DNA of 53,413 nt from Pseudobdellovibrionaceae bacterium (GTDB lineage: Bacteria; Bdellovibrionota; Bdellovibrionia; Bdellovibrionales; Bdellovibrionaceae): contig CANFQX010000020.1 of assembly GCA_947449255.1 (NCBI GenBank), forward strand, positions 1-53,413, in the 5' to 3' direction. Positions 42,926 to 51,664 of this stretch are shown one piece after another. Under the pieces are notes generated by a model. That model had not been told where the DNA came from. It did not search any database and saw only the letters and a list, made by a program, of their open reading frames with translations. Position 1 is the first letter of the stretch. Each line of letters starts with the position of its first letter. Made by a program: the position numbers and the translations under genes.

Positions 42926-43986
42926 AACATCCGCTCTACAAAATAATCAAATAAGGCTGTCGCTTCATGGGGACCGGGGCAACTTTCAGGATGGTATTGT
43001 ATTCCCAAACACTTCCTTTTTTCACTATAAAAACCTGCCACAGTGCTGTCATTTAAATTTCTTTGCGTAACTTTAACATCAGCCGGGAGGCTGGATTCTT
43101 TGACCGCATAGCCATGATTCTGACTTGTTACGTAAATTTGCTTTAGCAAATCATCCTGAATTGGATGATTGCTTCCGCGATGACCAAATTTCATTTTGTA
43201 TGTCTCAGCACCTAAGGCCAAGGCAAGAATTTGATGTCCCATGCAAATTCCAAAAATGGGCTTAGCCCCTAGCAATTCGCGTACAGTTCCGATTGAAATC
43301 TTCACGTCTTCTGGATTTCCGGGCCCATTGGTGAGCATGATCCCATCAGGCTTGTAATCCAAAATTTCTTGCACTGAAGATCGACTATTAAAAATTTTAA
43401 TTTCTGAACAGCGAAGCTCTAGCTCTCGCAATATGTTTTCCTTACTGCCAAAATCTAGGACGGCAATCTTAGGTCCCACCATATTGTTTCCCTTACGGAC
43501 TTCAGCTGTTTTACGAGAAGCCACATAAACCCAGTCCGTCTCTTGATGTTTTTTGGCGGCAATCAATGTCTTAGCCTTTTCGCAAGCTTCAACTTCAGAT
43601 TTTGCTTTAACTAAAGCTCCCCAAGAAGTCCCACCACTGCGAAGTCGCATCACTAAAGCCCGCGTGTCAATTTCTGTAACTAAAGGAATGGATTGTGTGG
43701 TTAGCCTTTCTTTCCAAGCATGATCGCGCTCACTGTCTTGAATTTCTAGGCAAATAAAGCCTTCGATCCAAATTTTTCGCGATTCCCAGACTTCGTCCGA
43801 AACACCGTAATTTCCCTGCATTGGTGCGGTCAGAACTAGAATTTGACTGAAATAGGAGGGATCGGTTGCGATCTCTTCATAACCTGAATGAGAAGTATTG
43901 AAGACAACTTCACCGGCCCGATCTTCACCACCCTGCCAGACACCTTTGTAGACTTCGCCACTTTCAAGGACAAGATAGGCCGTCAT
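42922..43986 (-). CDS. carA: Carbamoyl-phosphate synthase small subunit (glutaminase)
   Basis: 354 aa. The N-terminal CPSase_sm_chain domain (SHSGYEEIATDPSYFSQILV near residue 32) is followed by a class I glutamine amidotransferase: nucleophile Cys in IFGICMGHQILALALGAETY near 240, and the His/Glu pair in GIQYHPESCPGP near 330. It supplies ammonia to CarB. GAAGGG precedes an ATG that overlaps the pyrB stop as ATGA, so pyrB-carA-unknown are coupled. Slightly shorter than the usual ~380 residues. Confidence 0.97.
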   Translation of the reverse strand: MTAYLVLESGEVYKGVWQGGEDRAGEVVFNTSHSGYEEIATDPSYFSQILVLTAPMQGNYGVSDEVWESRKIWIEGFICLEIQDSERDHAWKERLTTQSIPLVTEIDTRALVMRLRSGGTSWGALVKAKSEVEACEKAKTLIAAKKHQETDWVYVASRKTAEVRKGNNMVGPKIAVLDFGSKENILRELELRCSEIKIFNSRSSVQEILDYKPDGIMLTNGPGNPEDVKISIGTVRELLGAKPIFGICMGHQILALALGAETYKMKFGHRGSNHPIQDDLLKQIYVTSQNHGYAVKESSLPADVKVTQRNLNDSTVAGFYSEKRKCLGIQYHPESCPGPHEATALFDYFVERML

Positions 43987-44936
43987 AATTTCCCTTCTAA
44001 AATACTATAAATTAAAGCCTGTCGAACCAGAACTCCATGAGAGACCTGATCTAAGACTTTACACCGCGGATCACTTAAGACTTCACTGTCCAGCTCGGTT
44101 CCCTGATTTATGGGACCCGGATGCATTATTATGGCCTGCGATGATAAATGAACTAAATTTGATTTCGTAAATCCATACTGCAAACGATAATTATTCAAAG
44201 CGCTCTCCACTGAGACCTCTGTCGAAGATGCCGGCGAACTCTTTGTAGAATGCCTTTCGAATTGAACTCGCAAGGCCATCGCCGCTGTCGACCACTCTAA
44301 AGCTGGGGTTAAGCTTTCGAAAACTTTTCCGGAAAAATCTTGTGGTAAAAACTCTTGGGGACCACAAATAGCCACTTCGTAGCCCAGTTTTTGACACAAT
44401 TCAAAATGTGAGGCTGCTACGCGACTGTGTCTGACATCTCCAACAATCAAAAGTCGCTGCCCTTCACAGGATCCAAAATGCCTACGAATTGTGTAGGCAT
44501 CCAGTAGGGCCTGCGTTGGATGCCCTTTTTTTCCCCAACCCGCATTCAAGATGGGAACAGTCAGTTTTTTAGAGATTTCCTCTAAATCTAGGTCATCACC
44601 ACAGCGAATCACTAAAAAAGATGGATCCATGGCTGCAACATTCAGCACTGTATCTTCTAAAGTCTCGCCTTTTTCTAAACTGCTGCCAGCTTTACCATCC
44701 AAACGAAGGGGGTAAATTCCTAATCTTGCACTGGCCGTTTCAAAACTCATCCGCGTCCGAGTGCTGGCTTCAAAAAACAGCAAAGCTCCAGTTTTACCTG
44801 AGCTTTTAAATTTGGAAAAACTGAGATGAGAATCCGAGTTTAAACGAATCTGATCCGCAAAAGAAAAAAGAGTCTTAATTTTTTCATTTGTGATCGTTTT
44901 AAAATGAATAAATGAGTTTGAAGAACTAGATGACAT
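43983..44936 (-). CDS. pyrB: Aspartate carbamoyltransferase catalytic subunit
   Basis: PyrB condenses carbamoyl phosphate with aspartate, the first committed step of pyrimidine synthesis. The 317-aa protein has the carbamoyl-phosphate loop FFEASTRTRMSFETASARLG near residue 54, HPTQALLDAYTIRRHFG near 140, and the aspartate-binding IIMHPGPINQGTEL near 267. First gene of pyrB-carA-unknown-carB. No pyrI regulatory subunit, pyrR or upstream attenuator is visible. A Ser/Lys-rich loop (residues 222-235, RHSTKSSPASSTE) is longer than usual. Confidence 0.96.
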   Translation of the reverse strand: MSSSSSNSFIHFKTITNEKIKTLFSFADQIRLNSDSHLSFSKFKSSGKTGALLFFEASTRTRMSFETASARLGIYPLRLDGKAGSSLEKGETLEDTVLNVAAMDPSFLVIRCGDDLDLEEISKKLTVPILNAGWGKKGHPTQALLDAYTIRRHFGSCEGQRLLIVGDVRHSRVAASHFELCQKLGYEVAICGPQEFLPQDFSGKVFESLTPALEWSTAAMALRVQFERHSTKSSPASSTEVSVESALNNYRLQYGFTKSNLVHLSSQAIIMHPGPINQGTELDSEVLSDPRCKVLDQVSHGVLVRQALIYSILEGKL

Positions 44937-44971
44937 CTAGAACCCGAGCCTAGGGTTCAGGCCTTCGCTTG

Positions 44972-45658
44972 TCAATGAACTGAATTAAAAACTCTGCTCC
45001 AACGCACTGTAGGATAGAGATCTCCACCCCATTTGACCTGCCAATCCAAAGACATCCAAATACAGACCACTTTACCTAACACCCGAGATTCTGAAACGGT
45101 CCCCCAATATCGCGAGTCGTCACTGGCATCACGATTATCCCCTAGCAAAAAAAGCTCTCCAGTGGGAACGATGATGGGACCAAAATCTTTATTTTCATTG
45201 TGCTTTTGAAAAATAACCTTCCAATGAGAATCCTTGTATTTTTCATCCAAAACTTCAAATATTTCAGGATTTGGATTGTCATTTTTGCCGTCAGAGGATT
45301 TTTTATACTCGAGAGGTTCCTCGTTCAGAAAAAGTCGACCCTTAATAATTTGAACTCGGTCGCCAGGCAAACCCACAACTCGCTTCACATAATTAACCTC
45401 GGGCTGATTGGGATAACTAAACACAACTAAATCTGCTCGATTTGGAAATCTATATTCAATTTCCTTAAGACCAAATGGAAGTCGAACCCCATAAGCAATA
45501 CGGGAAGAAAAAATAAAATCTCCAGGCTTTAATGTCGGCTGCATGGATCCAGTGGGAACTTTGTAAGCCGCAACTAAATAGCTTCTTACAAAGAGCGCAC
45601 TCAAGACTGCCAGTGATAATGTTAATAGATACTCTCGCCAACGACGCATATGTGTCAT
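44972..45658 (-). CDS. lepB: Signal peptidase I, paralog 1
   Basis: 228 aa. An N-terminal transmembrane helix (EYLLTLSLAVLSALFVRSYL) is followed by the periplasmic catalytic domain: nucleophile Ser in AYKVPTGSMQPTLKPGDFI near residue 37, general base Lys in NYVKRVVGLPGDRV near 91, and the family box LFLLGDNRDASDDSRYWG near 168. It removes signal peptides of exported proteins. This shortest paralog lacks the Cys pair found in the other two. It is third of three tandem lepB genes, with a 63-base gap from paralog 2. Confidence 0.95.
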   Translation of the reverse strand: MTHMRRWREYLLTLSLAVLSALFVRSYLVAAYKVPTGSMQPTLKPGDFIFSSRIAYGVRLPFGLKEIEYRFPNRADLVVFSYPNQPEVNYVKRVVGLPGDRVQIIKGRLFLNEEPLEYKKSSDGKNDNPNPEIFEVLDEKYKDSHWKVIFQKHNENKDFGPIIVPTGELFLLGDNRDASDDSRYWGTVSESRVLGKVVCIWMSLDWQVKWGGDLYPTVRWSRVFNSVH

Positions 45659-45721
45659 AAGGAGATATTAACTAATTTTAATAGCAATTGGATAGCAATC
45701 TTTAAGGCTCGATGCCGGTCT

Positions 45722-46450
45722 TTAGTTCAGAACTTTAAAAAACCTGGACCAACGAATTTGCGAAGGATCACAAACAAAGGTCATTGTTGGTAAAGTCGAG
45801 TGACAGGAAAGCCATATCAGCCAGGCCTTCCCGACTAAATATTCATTTTTTACATAGCCCCAATATCTGGAATCACTAGACTGATCCCGATTATCACCCA
45901 TAAAGAAAAATTGCCCCTCGGGCACGACAAAGGTTTGATTCTTTATTCCATCAAGCACTTCGGGATTCATGAAGCGAATAAGATGGGGACTTATTTTGTT
46001 CGTCTCCTGGGCTATAAATTCATCATAATAAGCAAAGTCAGGATCTAAATCACCCTGTCCAGAGTAAGGCTTCAGTGGCCATTTTTTACCGTTTAAAGTG
46101 ATATGCCCATTTTGAACCTCAATGACATCTCCGGGCAAGCCAATGAGCCTTTTTATATAAAAGACATCTGGATTTTCAGGATATTTAAATACGACGATAT
46201 CACCACGTTCTGGGAACTGCCATTGAAGCATCCATTTGTCACTGAAGGGAACATGCAGCCCAAACGCAAACTTTTGAACCAAAATGTGATCATGGACGAG
46301 CAGATTGGGAATCATGCTGCCCGAAGGAATGACAAAGGGCTCATAGAAAGCCCAACGAAAAACTAAAACCAACAGAACGGGAAAAAGGAAGGTGAGAATA
46401 GCTTGTCCCCACGTTCCTTTTAATGATTTTGGCTTATTGGATTCAGTCAT
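45722..46450 (-). CDS. lepB: Signal peptidase I, paralog 2
   Basis: 242 aa. One transmembrane helix (ILTFLFPVLLVLVFRWAFY), catalytic Ser in EPFVIPSGSMIPNLLVHDHI near residue 40, Lys in VFYIKRLIGLPGDVIEV near 96, and the box FFFMGDNRDQSSDSRYWG near 185. Near the C-terminus it has two cysteines in WLSCHSTLPTMTFVCDPSQ, matching paralog 3, which could form a disulfide. The ATG at 46450 overlaps the stop of paralog 3 as TAATG; the frame to 46501 overlaps further and is less likely. Confidence 0.95.
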   Translation of the reverse strand: MTESNKPKSLKGTWGQAILTFLFPVLLVLVFRWAFYEPFVIPSGSMIPNLLVHDHILVQKFAFGLHVPFSDKWMLQWQFPERGDIVVFKYPENPDVFYIKRLIGLPGDVIEVQNGHITLNGKKWPLKPYSGQGDLDPDFAYYDEFIAQETNKISPHLIRFMNPEVLDGIKNQTFVVPEGQFFFMGDNRDQSSDSRYWGYVKNEYLVGKAWLIWLSCHSTLPTMTFVCDPSQIRWSRFFKVLN

Positions 46451-47295
46451 TAATTCACTGAATGAAAAAAGCGACCCCAACGGATTGTCGTAGGATTGCA
46501 CAAGAAGGAAAGACCTGGAACGGTCTCTTCACAGCTCAACCATACAAACATAGCTCGCCCTAAAATATTTTGTTTTGGCAAAAAGCCCCAAACTCGACTG
46601 TCAGAGGAATTCATTCGATTATCCCCCATGACAAAAAGTTGGTCATCTGGCACAACAACCGGGCCGAAAGTTTCATAGACATCACCCTTACGAAGTAAAA
46701 TCGAATGATCTTTTCCAGCAACTTCAGAATCTTTTCCTGCCTCTTTCACAGAAGTTTTTCCAGGTGGAAGTGCTTCTGTAAAGTGCACATAATTATTTTT
46801 TACGTCGCTGAAACTGCCATCATGTGAAAAATCTGCATCACGCAACCAATCAAAATCGCTGGTGTTGGCTGGAACCTTTTTTTCAATAGGCTTATCATTG
46901 ATATAAAGAGTGCCATTTTCATAATAAATTTTATCACCAGATTCGCCCACAATGCGCTTAATAAAAAAAGTGCTCATGTCTTTTGGATATTTAAAGACAA
47001 TGACCTCGCCCCGTTGAGGCTCACTAAATTTCACCAACCAATTTTCTGAAAAAGGCACACGCAATCCGTAGGTCAATTTATTCACAAAAATATGATCATG
47101 GATTAACAAAGAAGGCAGCATTGAACCCGACGGGATCACATAGGCCTCAACAAAACCCCAACGAATAAAAAGAGCGATAAATACGGCTAGGAAAAGTGAA
47201 CCCCAGCCCTCAGACCAAAAGTACTTTGTGCGCCAATCCCACTGCGCCGGCTGTGCATGTTGAGCGGGTTTGCTGTTTTGATTTTGTTCACTCAT
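46450..47295 (-). CDS. lepB: Signal peptidase I, paralog 3
   Basis: 281 aa, longest of the three. A Gln/Ala/Pro-rich cytosolic N-terminus (HAQPAQWDWR) precedes one transmembrane helix (SLFLAVFIALFIRWGFVEAY). Catalytic Ser in YVIPSGSMLPSLLIHDHIFV near residue 57, Lys in FFIKRIVGESGDKI near 112, and the box LFVMGDNRMNSSDSRVWG near 222. A ~40-residue insert (SFSDVKNNYVHFTEALPPGK) lies between. The C-terminal Cys pair is WLSCEETVPGLSFLCNPTT. GGAGG precedes the ATG just after the lepA stop, so lepA-lepB3-lepB2 are one unit. Confidence 0.95.
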   Translation of the reverse strand: MSEQNQNSKPAQHAQPAQWDWRTKYFWSEGWGSLFLAVFIALFIRWGFVEAYVIPSGSMLPSLLIHDHIFVNKLTYGLRVPFSENWLVKFSEPQRGEVIVFKYPKDMSTFFIKRIVGESGDKIYYENGTLYINDKPIEKKVPANTSDFDWLRDADFSHDGSFSDVKNNYVHFTEALPPGKTSVKEAGKDSEVAGKDHSILLRKGDVYETFGPVVVPDDQLFVMGDNRMNSSDSRVWGFLPKQNILGRAMFVWLSCEETVPGLSFLCNPTTIRWGRFFHSVN

Positions 47296-47299
47296 GTTG

Positions 47300-49099
47300 C
47301 TAATCCTCCACTTTCAAGATGGCTAAGAAGGCTTCTTGCGGCACTTCCACAGATCCGATCTGTTTCATGCGCTTTTTTCCTTCTTTCTGACGTTCTAATA
47401 ATTTACGTTTTCGAGAAATATCGCCACCATAACATTTTGCGGTGACGTCTTTACGTAAGGCACCCAAAGTTTCTCGGGCTATAATCTTCGCCCCAATCGT
47501 TGCCTGAATAGCAATCTGGTATTGTTGACGAGGAATCAGTTCCTTCATTTTTTCCGTCAAAGATCTTCCACGATTGATACATTTCGATCTGTGCACGATC
47601 AAAGACAGGGCATCAATGGGCTCACCGTTGATCACGATGTCTAATTTCACAAGGTCTGACTCTTCAAAACCTATGAATTCATACTCTAAGGAAGCATATC
47701 CTTTAGAAATCGACTTGAGTCGATCATAGAAATCCATCACCATTTCATTCATCGGAAGCTTGTACTCTATGATCACTTTTTTATCTGTGACATATTCCAT
47801 TTTAATTTGAGCTCCACGTTTATCTTCGCAAAGCTTCAAAATCCCACCAATATAATCCGTGGGAGTGTGCAAGGTGATTTTAACATAGGGCTCTTCAAAT
47901 TTAGTGATCGCCGTTTCAGGTGGCATTCCTGATGGATTTTCCAACATCAAGACGGTGCCATCCGTTTTCGTGATTCGATAAACCACGGTTGGAGCCGTGG
48001 TGATGAGGTTCAAATTGAACTCTCGCTCAAGACGCTCTTGCACAATTTCCATATGCAAAAGTCCCAAAAATCCACAGCGGTAGCCAAAGCCCAGGGCCTG
48101 TGATTTTTCGACTTCAAAAGTTAAAGAAGAGTCATTGAGGCAAAGTTTATCCAAGGCATCCCGTAAGCTTTCGTATTCAGAGGCCACGATCGGGAAAATC
48201 CCCGCAAAAACCATCGGCTTGATTCTTTGAAAACCCGGCAATGGTTGAGGTGCTGGATGCTTGGAAGCGGTGACAGTGTCACCGACTTTAACATCCCGAA
48301 TATCTTTAATTCCACAGACAATAAAGCCCACTTCGCCGGCTTCAAGTAAATCTTGGGCCACGGGCAGAGGCTTGTATTTGCCCATTCGCAAGACTTCATA
48401 ATCACGATCCGTGGCCATGAATTTAATCTTGTCACCTTTTTTGATCACTCCATCCATCATACGAACTAGAATGACGACACCTTGATAGGCATCAAACCAA
48501 GAATCAAAGATTAAACCTCGAGGAGTCAGACTGCGATCAGCCTTGGGCGCTGGAACTCTTTCGATCACAGCTTCTAAAATATCGATAATCCCGATTTTTT
48601 CTTTGGCTGAAGCATGAATAATTCCAGTGCAATCTAAACCCACAGTGTCTTCAATTTGCTTGGTGACCCCTTCTGGGTCGGCGGACGGCAAATCGATCTT
48701 GTTTAAGACGGGAATGATTTCAAGATTATTTTCCATGGCTAGATAAACATTGGCTAAGGTTTGAGCCTCAACTCCTTGAGCCGCATCGACAACCAGAATG
48801 GCCCCCTCACAGGCGGCCAAAGACCTTGAAACTTCATAGGAGAAATCCACATGTCCCGGAGTATCAATCAAATTGATTTGGTACTGATTGCCATCTTTGG
48901 ATTTAAAATCCAAACAAACTGTTTGCGCCTTGATGGTGATACCACGCTCGCGCTCGAGCTCCATGCTATCTAAAAACTGATCTTTTTTCTCTCGATCGGA
49001 AAGTGCCCCTGTCGCCGACAGCAGTCCGTCCGCTAAAGTTGATTTGCCATGATCGATATGAGCTATAATTGAAAAATTGCGTATATACTTAGGATCCAT
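47300..49099 (-). CDS. lepA: Elongation factor 4 (LepA)
   Basis: Ribosomal GTPase of 599 aa, the same length as E. coli LepA. GTPase motifs: [20 protein letters not shown] near residue 11, [12 protein letters not shown] near 77, and [10 protein letters not shown] near 131. It carries the EF-G-like domains ([20 protein letters not shown] pattern) and the LepA-specific C-terminal domain ([20 protein letters not shown]). I start at 49099 ([12 protein letters not shown], family N-terminus); an ATG three codons earlier fits too. Neither has a Shine-Dalgarno, and a TATAAT overlaps the upper ATG. Confidence 0.97.
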   Translation of the reverse strand: MDPKYIRNFSIIAHIDHGKSTLADGLLSATGALSDREKKDQFLDSMELERERGITIKAQTVCLDFKSKDGNQYQINLIDTPGHVDFSYEVSRSLAACEGAILVVDAAQGVEAQTLANVYLAMENNLEIIPVLNKIDLPSADPEGVTKQIEDTVGLDCTGIIHASAKEKIGIIDILEAVIERVPAPKADRSLTPRGLIFDSWFDAYQGVVILVRMMDGVIKKGDKIKFMATDRDYEVLRMGKYKPLPVAQDLLEAGEVGFIVCGIKDIRDVKVGDTVTASKHPAPQPLPGFQRIKPMVFAGIFPIVASEYESLRDALDKLCLNDSSLTFEVEKSQALGFGYRCGFLGLLHMEIVQERLEREFNLNLITTAPTVVYRITKTDGTVLMLENPSGMPPETAITKFEEPYVKITLHTPTDYIGGILKLCEDKRGAQIKMEYVTDKKVIIEYKLPMNEMVMDFYDRLKSISKGYASLEYEFIGFEESDLVKLDIVINGEPIDALSLIVHRSKCINRGRSLTEKMKELIPRQQYQIAIQATIGAKIIARETLGALRKDVTAKCYGGDISRKRKLLERQKEGKKRMKQIGSVEVPQEAFLAILKVED

Positions 49100-49119
49100 T
49101 GGCACCATTATATAATAGA

Positions 49120-49150
49120 TGCGCCGAGTTGCTACAAACAACTCGGCGCA
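49120..49150. other. Perfect 12-bp hairpin between metK and lepA
   Basis: TGCGCCGAGTTG (49120-49131) pairs with CAACTCGGCGCA (49139-49150) around a 7-base loop. It ends 11 bases upstream of the first in-frame lepA ATG (49108) and about 57 bases after the metK stop. No U-run follows on the minus strand, so it may separate or protect metK and lepA transcripts rather than end transcription outright. Confidence 0.65.
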
Positions 49151-49206
49151 ATGATTGATAATTCCACTTTATTTGAGTGGCCAAGTTGAGGAAGGTTCTA
49201 ATTTCC

Positions 49207-50367
49207 TTACACTAAGCCCTTTACGGCTTCCTTTATCTCTTCAATCTTATTTAATTTTTCCCAGGTGAAAGTTTCCTCTGACCTTCCGAAATGTCCATAA
49301 GCTGCAGACGGTGAATAAATAGGTCTCAAAAGATTCAAATCCTTGGTGATCCTTGCTGGGCGTAAATCAAAAACTTGACGCACAGCTTTTTCTAAAACTT
49401 CAGATCCCACTTTGCTTGTGCCAAAATCGTTGATTGAAATGCTGACAGGCTCAGCCACACCAATGGCGTAAGCCACTTGCAGCAAACATCGATCTGCCAA
49501 TCCAGCGCCAACGATATTTTTAGCGATATGACGAGCTGCATAGGCCGCAGAACGATCCACTTTTGAAGGATCTTTACCCGAGAATGCTCCGCCACCGTGA
49601 GCCCCATGTCCACCATAGGTGTCCACAATAATTTTTCGCCCCGTCAACCCAGCATCACCCATCGGCCCGCCCGTAACAAAACGTCCTGTCGGATTGATAT
49701 AAAATTTAGTCTTATTGTCGATCCAATGAGCAGGAATTGATTTTTTGATCAGCTCCTCGGTGATAAATTCTTTAATTGTTGCGTTAGAAACATGCTCCGC
49801 ATGCTGAGTCGAGAGCACAACGGCATCAATTCGTTTTGCCACGCCATTTTCATATTGCACAGTCACTTGAGATTTTGCATCGGGACGAAGCCAGTCGACC
49901 TTCCCTGCTTTGCGAAGTGCCGCAAGATCCTTCACCAACAGATGAGACATCGCAATACTTAAGGGCATCAATTCTGAAGTTTCATTGACTGCATAGCCAA
50001 ACATCAAACCCTGATCGCCAGCCCCTTGGTCATCAGAAAGTGTTTCTTTCACTCCGACAGCGATATCAGGAGATTGCTGACCAACGGCCACGGTCACGCC
50101 GCAAGTTTTATAGTCAAAACCCTTATCCGAGTGATCGTAACCAATGCGTTTGACGACTTCGCGGGCAATTTCAGAGATGTTTATTTTTGCTGAAGTCGTA
50201 ATTTCGCCAGCTACAACAATCAGGCCCGTCGTCAGAAGCGTTTCGCAAGCCACACGACCTTTAGGGTCTTGAGCTAAAATTGCATCCAACACGCCGTCGG
50301 AAATTTGGTCAGCCATTTTGTCGGGATGCCCCTCAGATACAGATTCACTCGTAAAAAGGTAATTTTT
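49207..50367 (-). CDS. metK: S-adenosylmethionine synthetase
   Basis: MetK makes SAM from methionine and ATP. From the chosen start the protein has 386 aa, matching E. coli (384). Motifs: [20 protein letters not shown] near residue 6 (ATP/methionine site), [20 protein letters not shown] near 115, and [19 protein letters not shown] near 260. The family N-terminus is [11 protein letters not shown]; here the codon is GTG (50367) with GGGGG upstream, whereas the frame extends to an ATG at 50448 without support. No SAM riboswitch was recognised upstream. Confidence 0.97.
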   Translation of the reverse strand, partial: KNYLFTSESVSEGHPDKMADQISDGVLDAILAQDPKGRVACETLLTTGLIVVAGEITTSAKINISEIAREVVKRIGYDHSDKGFDYKTCGVTVAVGQQSPDIAVGVKETLSDDQGAGDQGLMFGYAVNETSELMPLSIAMSHLLVKDLAALRKAGKVDWLRPDAKSQVTVQYENGVAKRIDAVVLSTQHAEHVSNATIKEFITEELIKKSIPAHWIDNKTKFYINPTGRFVTGGPMGDAGLTGRKIIVDTYGGHGAHGGGAFSGKDPSKVDRSAAYAARHIAKNIVGAGLADRCLLQVAYAIGVAEPVSISINDFGTSKVGSEVLEKAVRQVFDLRPARITKDLNLLRPIYSPSAAYGHFGRSEETFTWEKLNKIEEIKEAVKGLV

Positions 50368-50474
50368 CACTGCTTTTGCCCCCGGCGGAGAAGAGTTGAT
50401 AACTTGCTTAATGCTTATTAATTCCAAATTGAGTGCGCAACCTATCAAACTCGCTTTTTCCGGTCAAGAATGGA

Positions 50475-50520
50475 TAGACGCAATAAGAGGGTAGCACAGG
50501 CCACCCTCTTATTGCGTCTA
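50475..50520. other. Perfect 18-bp hairpin between hpf and metK
   Basis: TAGACGCAATAAGAGGGT (50475-50492) pairs without a mismatch with ACCCTCTTATTGCGTCTA (50503-50520) around a 10-base loop. It lies 37 bases after the hpf stop. On the minus strand no U-run follows, so it may be an atypical terminator, a folded leader of metK, or a small mobile-type repeat. Confidence 0.7.
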
Positions 50521-50557
50521 AATTTTGCTTAAAATTAAGGATTCAAAAATTATGAGC

Positions 50558-50908
50558 TTAAGAAACTTTTTGGATACGAAGGGCTAGTTCTAGGCGGCCT
50601 TCCTTAGAAAGCTCAGGTTTTTTATGATTTTTGCGCTGTTTAGTGTTTTTCAAAAATTGCTTCTCAAGCTTATCCACAACGAAGTCCACAGCCTCATAGA
50701 TGTCTGTGCTATAATGAATGGCTTTAAAGTACTTTTCTGGGGCCTTCACAGAAATCTCAACACAGAATTCATTTTTCTGTTTGCTGAAAATAACGCTGCC
50801 CGATCCATCTTTAAGCAAGAAACGCCCGATTTCTATCATCCTCTGATCTGTATATTCTTGAAGTGCATCAGAATGGTCGAGGTGCTTAAAGGTATAGCTT
50901 AGTTTCAT
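50558..50908 (-). CDS. hpf: Ribosome hibernation promoting factor (HPF/RaiA family)
   Basis: 116-aa short-form hibernation factor. The beta-alpha-beta fold is visible: MKLSYTFKHLDHSDALQEYT, then EFCVEISVKAPEKYFKAIHY and STDIYEAVDFVVDKLEKQFL with a basic tail (RKNHKKPELSK). Such proteins bind the 30S decoding centre and store idle ribosomes. GGAGAC precedes the ATG. It lacks the long-HPF dimerisation domain. In an alternating attack/growth life cycle storage of ribosomes would be useful, but that is inference. Confidence 0.94.
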   Translation of the reverse strand: MKLSYTFKHLDHSDALQEYTDQRMIEIGRFLLKDGSGSVIFSKQKNEFCVEISVKAPEKYFKAIHYSTDIYEAVDFVVDKLEKQFLKNTKQRKNHKKPELSKEGRLELALRIQKVS

Positions 50909-51172
50909 ACTGGTCTCCTTTGGCCGCTTTCAAGGCCTTTGTTCTAGTCAGCTTATCGGTCCAGCAAGACTAAAGATGAGCTTCAGGTTGAGATTGAGTA
51001 AAAAAATTTAGATTTTTTTTAATCCAAACAAGGAGGTGCATTCGTGAAACTCTTGCGTTTTTCCGTAAGCGTCTCTCTTTGAGACAGACCATTCGATTTT
51101 TTTTAGTGGCGAAGTTGAGTCCCGCGGACATTTTCTTAGAAGAGTAAGAATACTTATACGAGGAGGGCTGGC

Positions 51173-51583
51173 TTGAGGATATCTCATCCGTCAAATCTGT
51201 TCTGCAGCAGGAGTGCTCGAGAAAATGTTACACAATCGGCAACGGCAAATCACTCCGAAATTGGAATTTCTTTTGAGCAATTTATCATCAATGAAGTGCG
51301 AGCCTATATTTCTTATCGCCGTCGAGATATCAATATTTACTTTTGGCGATCTCGAAATTACGAAGTGGATCTTCTTATTGGCGACGAGATTGCAATTGAA
51401 ATTAAATTTGCGGAGAAAGTGAAGAACGAATTTTTTGATGGTCTTTTAGCCCTGAAACAAGAAAATCTGCAAAAACAATTTCACCTTGTTGGTCGCTTTA
51501 GTCGGGGCGGTGAATATAAAGACTGCCGCTATTGGAATTGGCAGGTTTTTTTAGAGACCCTCTGGCAGGATAAGCTTTTTTAG
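51173..51583 (+). pseudogene. Decayed DUF4143 / AAA_14 ATPase remnant
   Basis: The last ~105 residues (from about residue 30) match the C-terminal DUF4143 domain of AAA_14 ATPases. GISFEQFIINEVRAYISYRR corresponds to the conserved LEIRAYLSYRR region, then YEVDLLIGDEIAIEIKF (PD-(D/E)xK-like core) and a final VFLETLWQDKLF. Family members have ~380 residues, so about two thirds, including Walker A, is missing. The first ~30 residues are unrelated frame. About 140 bases upstream a perfect ribosome site AGGAGGTG (51031-51038) precedes a GTG frame that stops after 12 codons (51044-51082), probably the broken 5' end of the same gene. Confidence 0.75.
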
Positions 51584-51643
51584 GAATTTTTTTGGGCGCC
51601 TTCGGCGGGAATTAAAAAATGATCAAATAATCAAATAACCAAT

Positions 51644-51664
51644 GATAGCCGCGTCGCGGCTATC
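51644..51664. other. Perfect hairpin across the fibre gene stop codon
   Basis: GATAGCCGCG (51644-51653) pairs with CGCGGCTATC (51655-51664) around a single base (a 9-bp stem with a 3-base loop in practice). It covers the stop codon of the minus-strand fibre gene. A T-run follows ~22 bases further on, too far for a standard terminator. Confidence 0.75.

Noticed and set aside
50368-50560. SAM riboswitch before metK
   Set aside because: No SAM-binding core could be recognised; only a simple long hairpin is seen.
50970-51194. 74-codon minus frame upstream of hpf
   Set aside because: No ribosome site or motif, and it covers the region with the broken plus-strand gene start.
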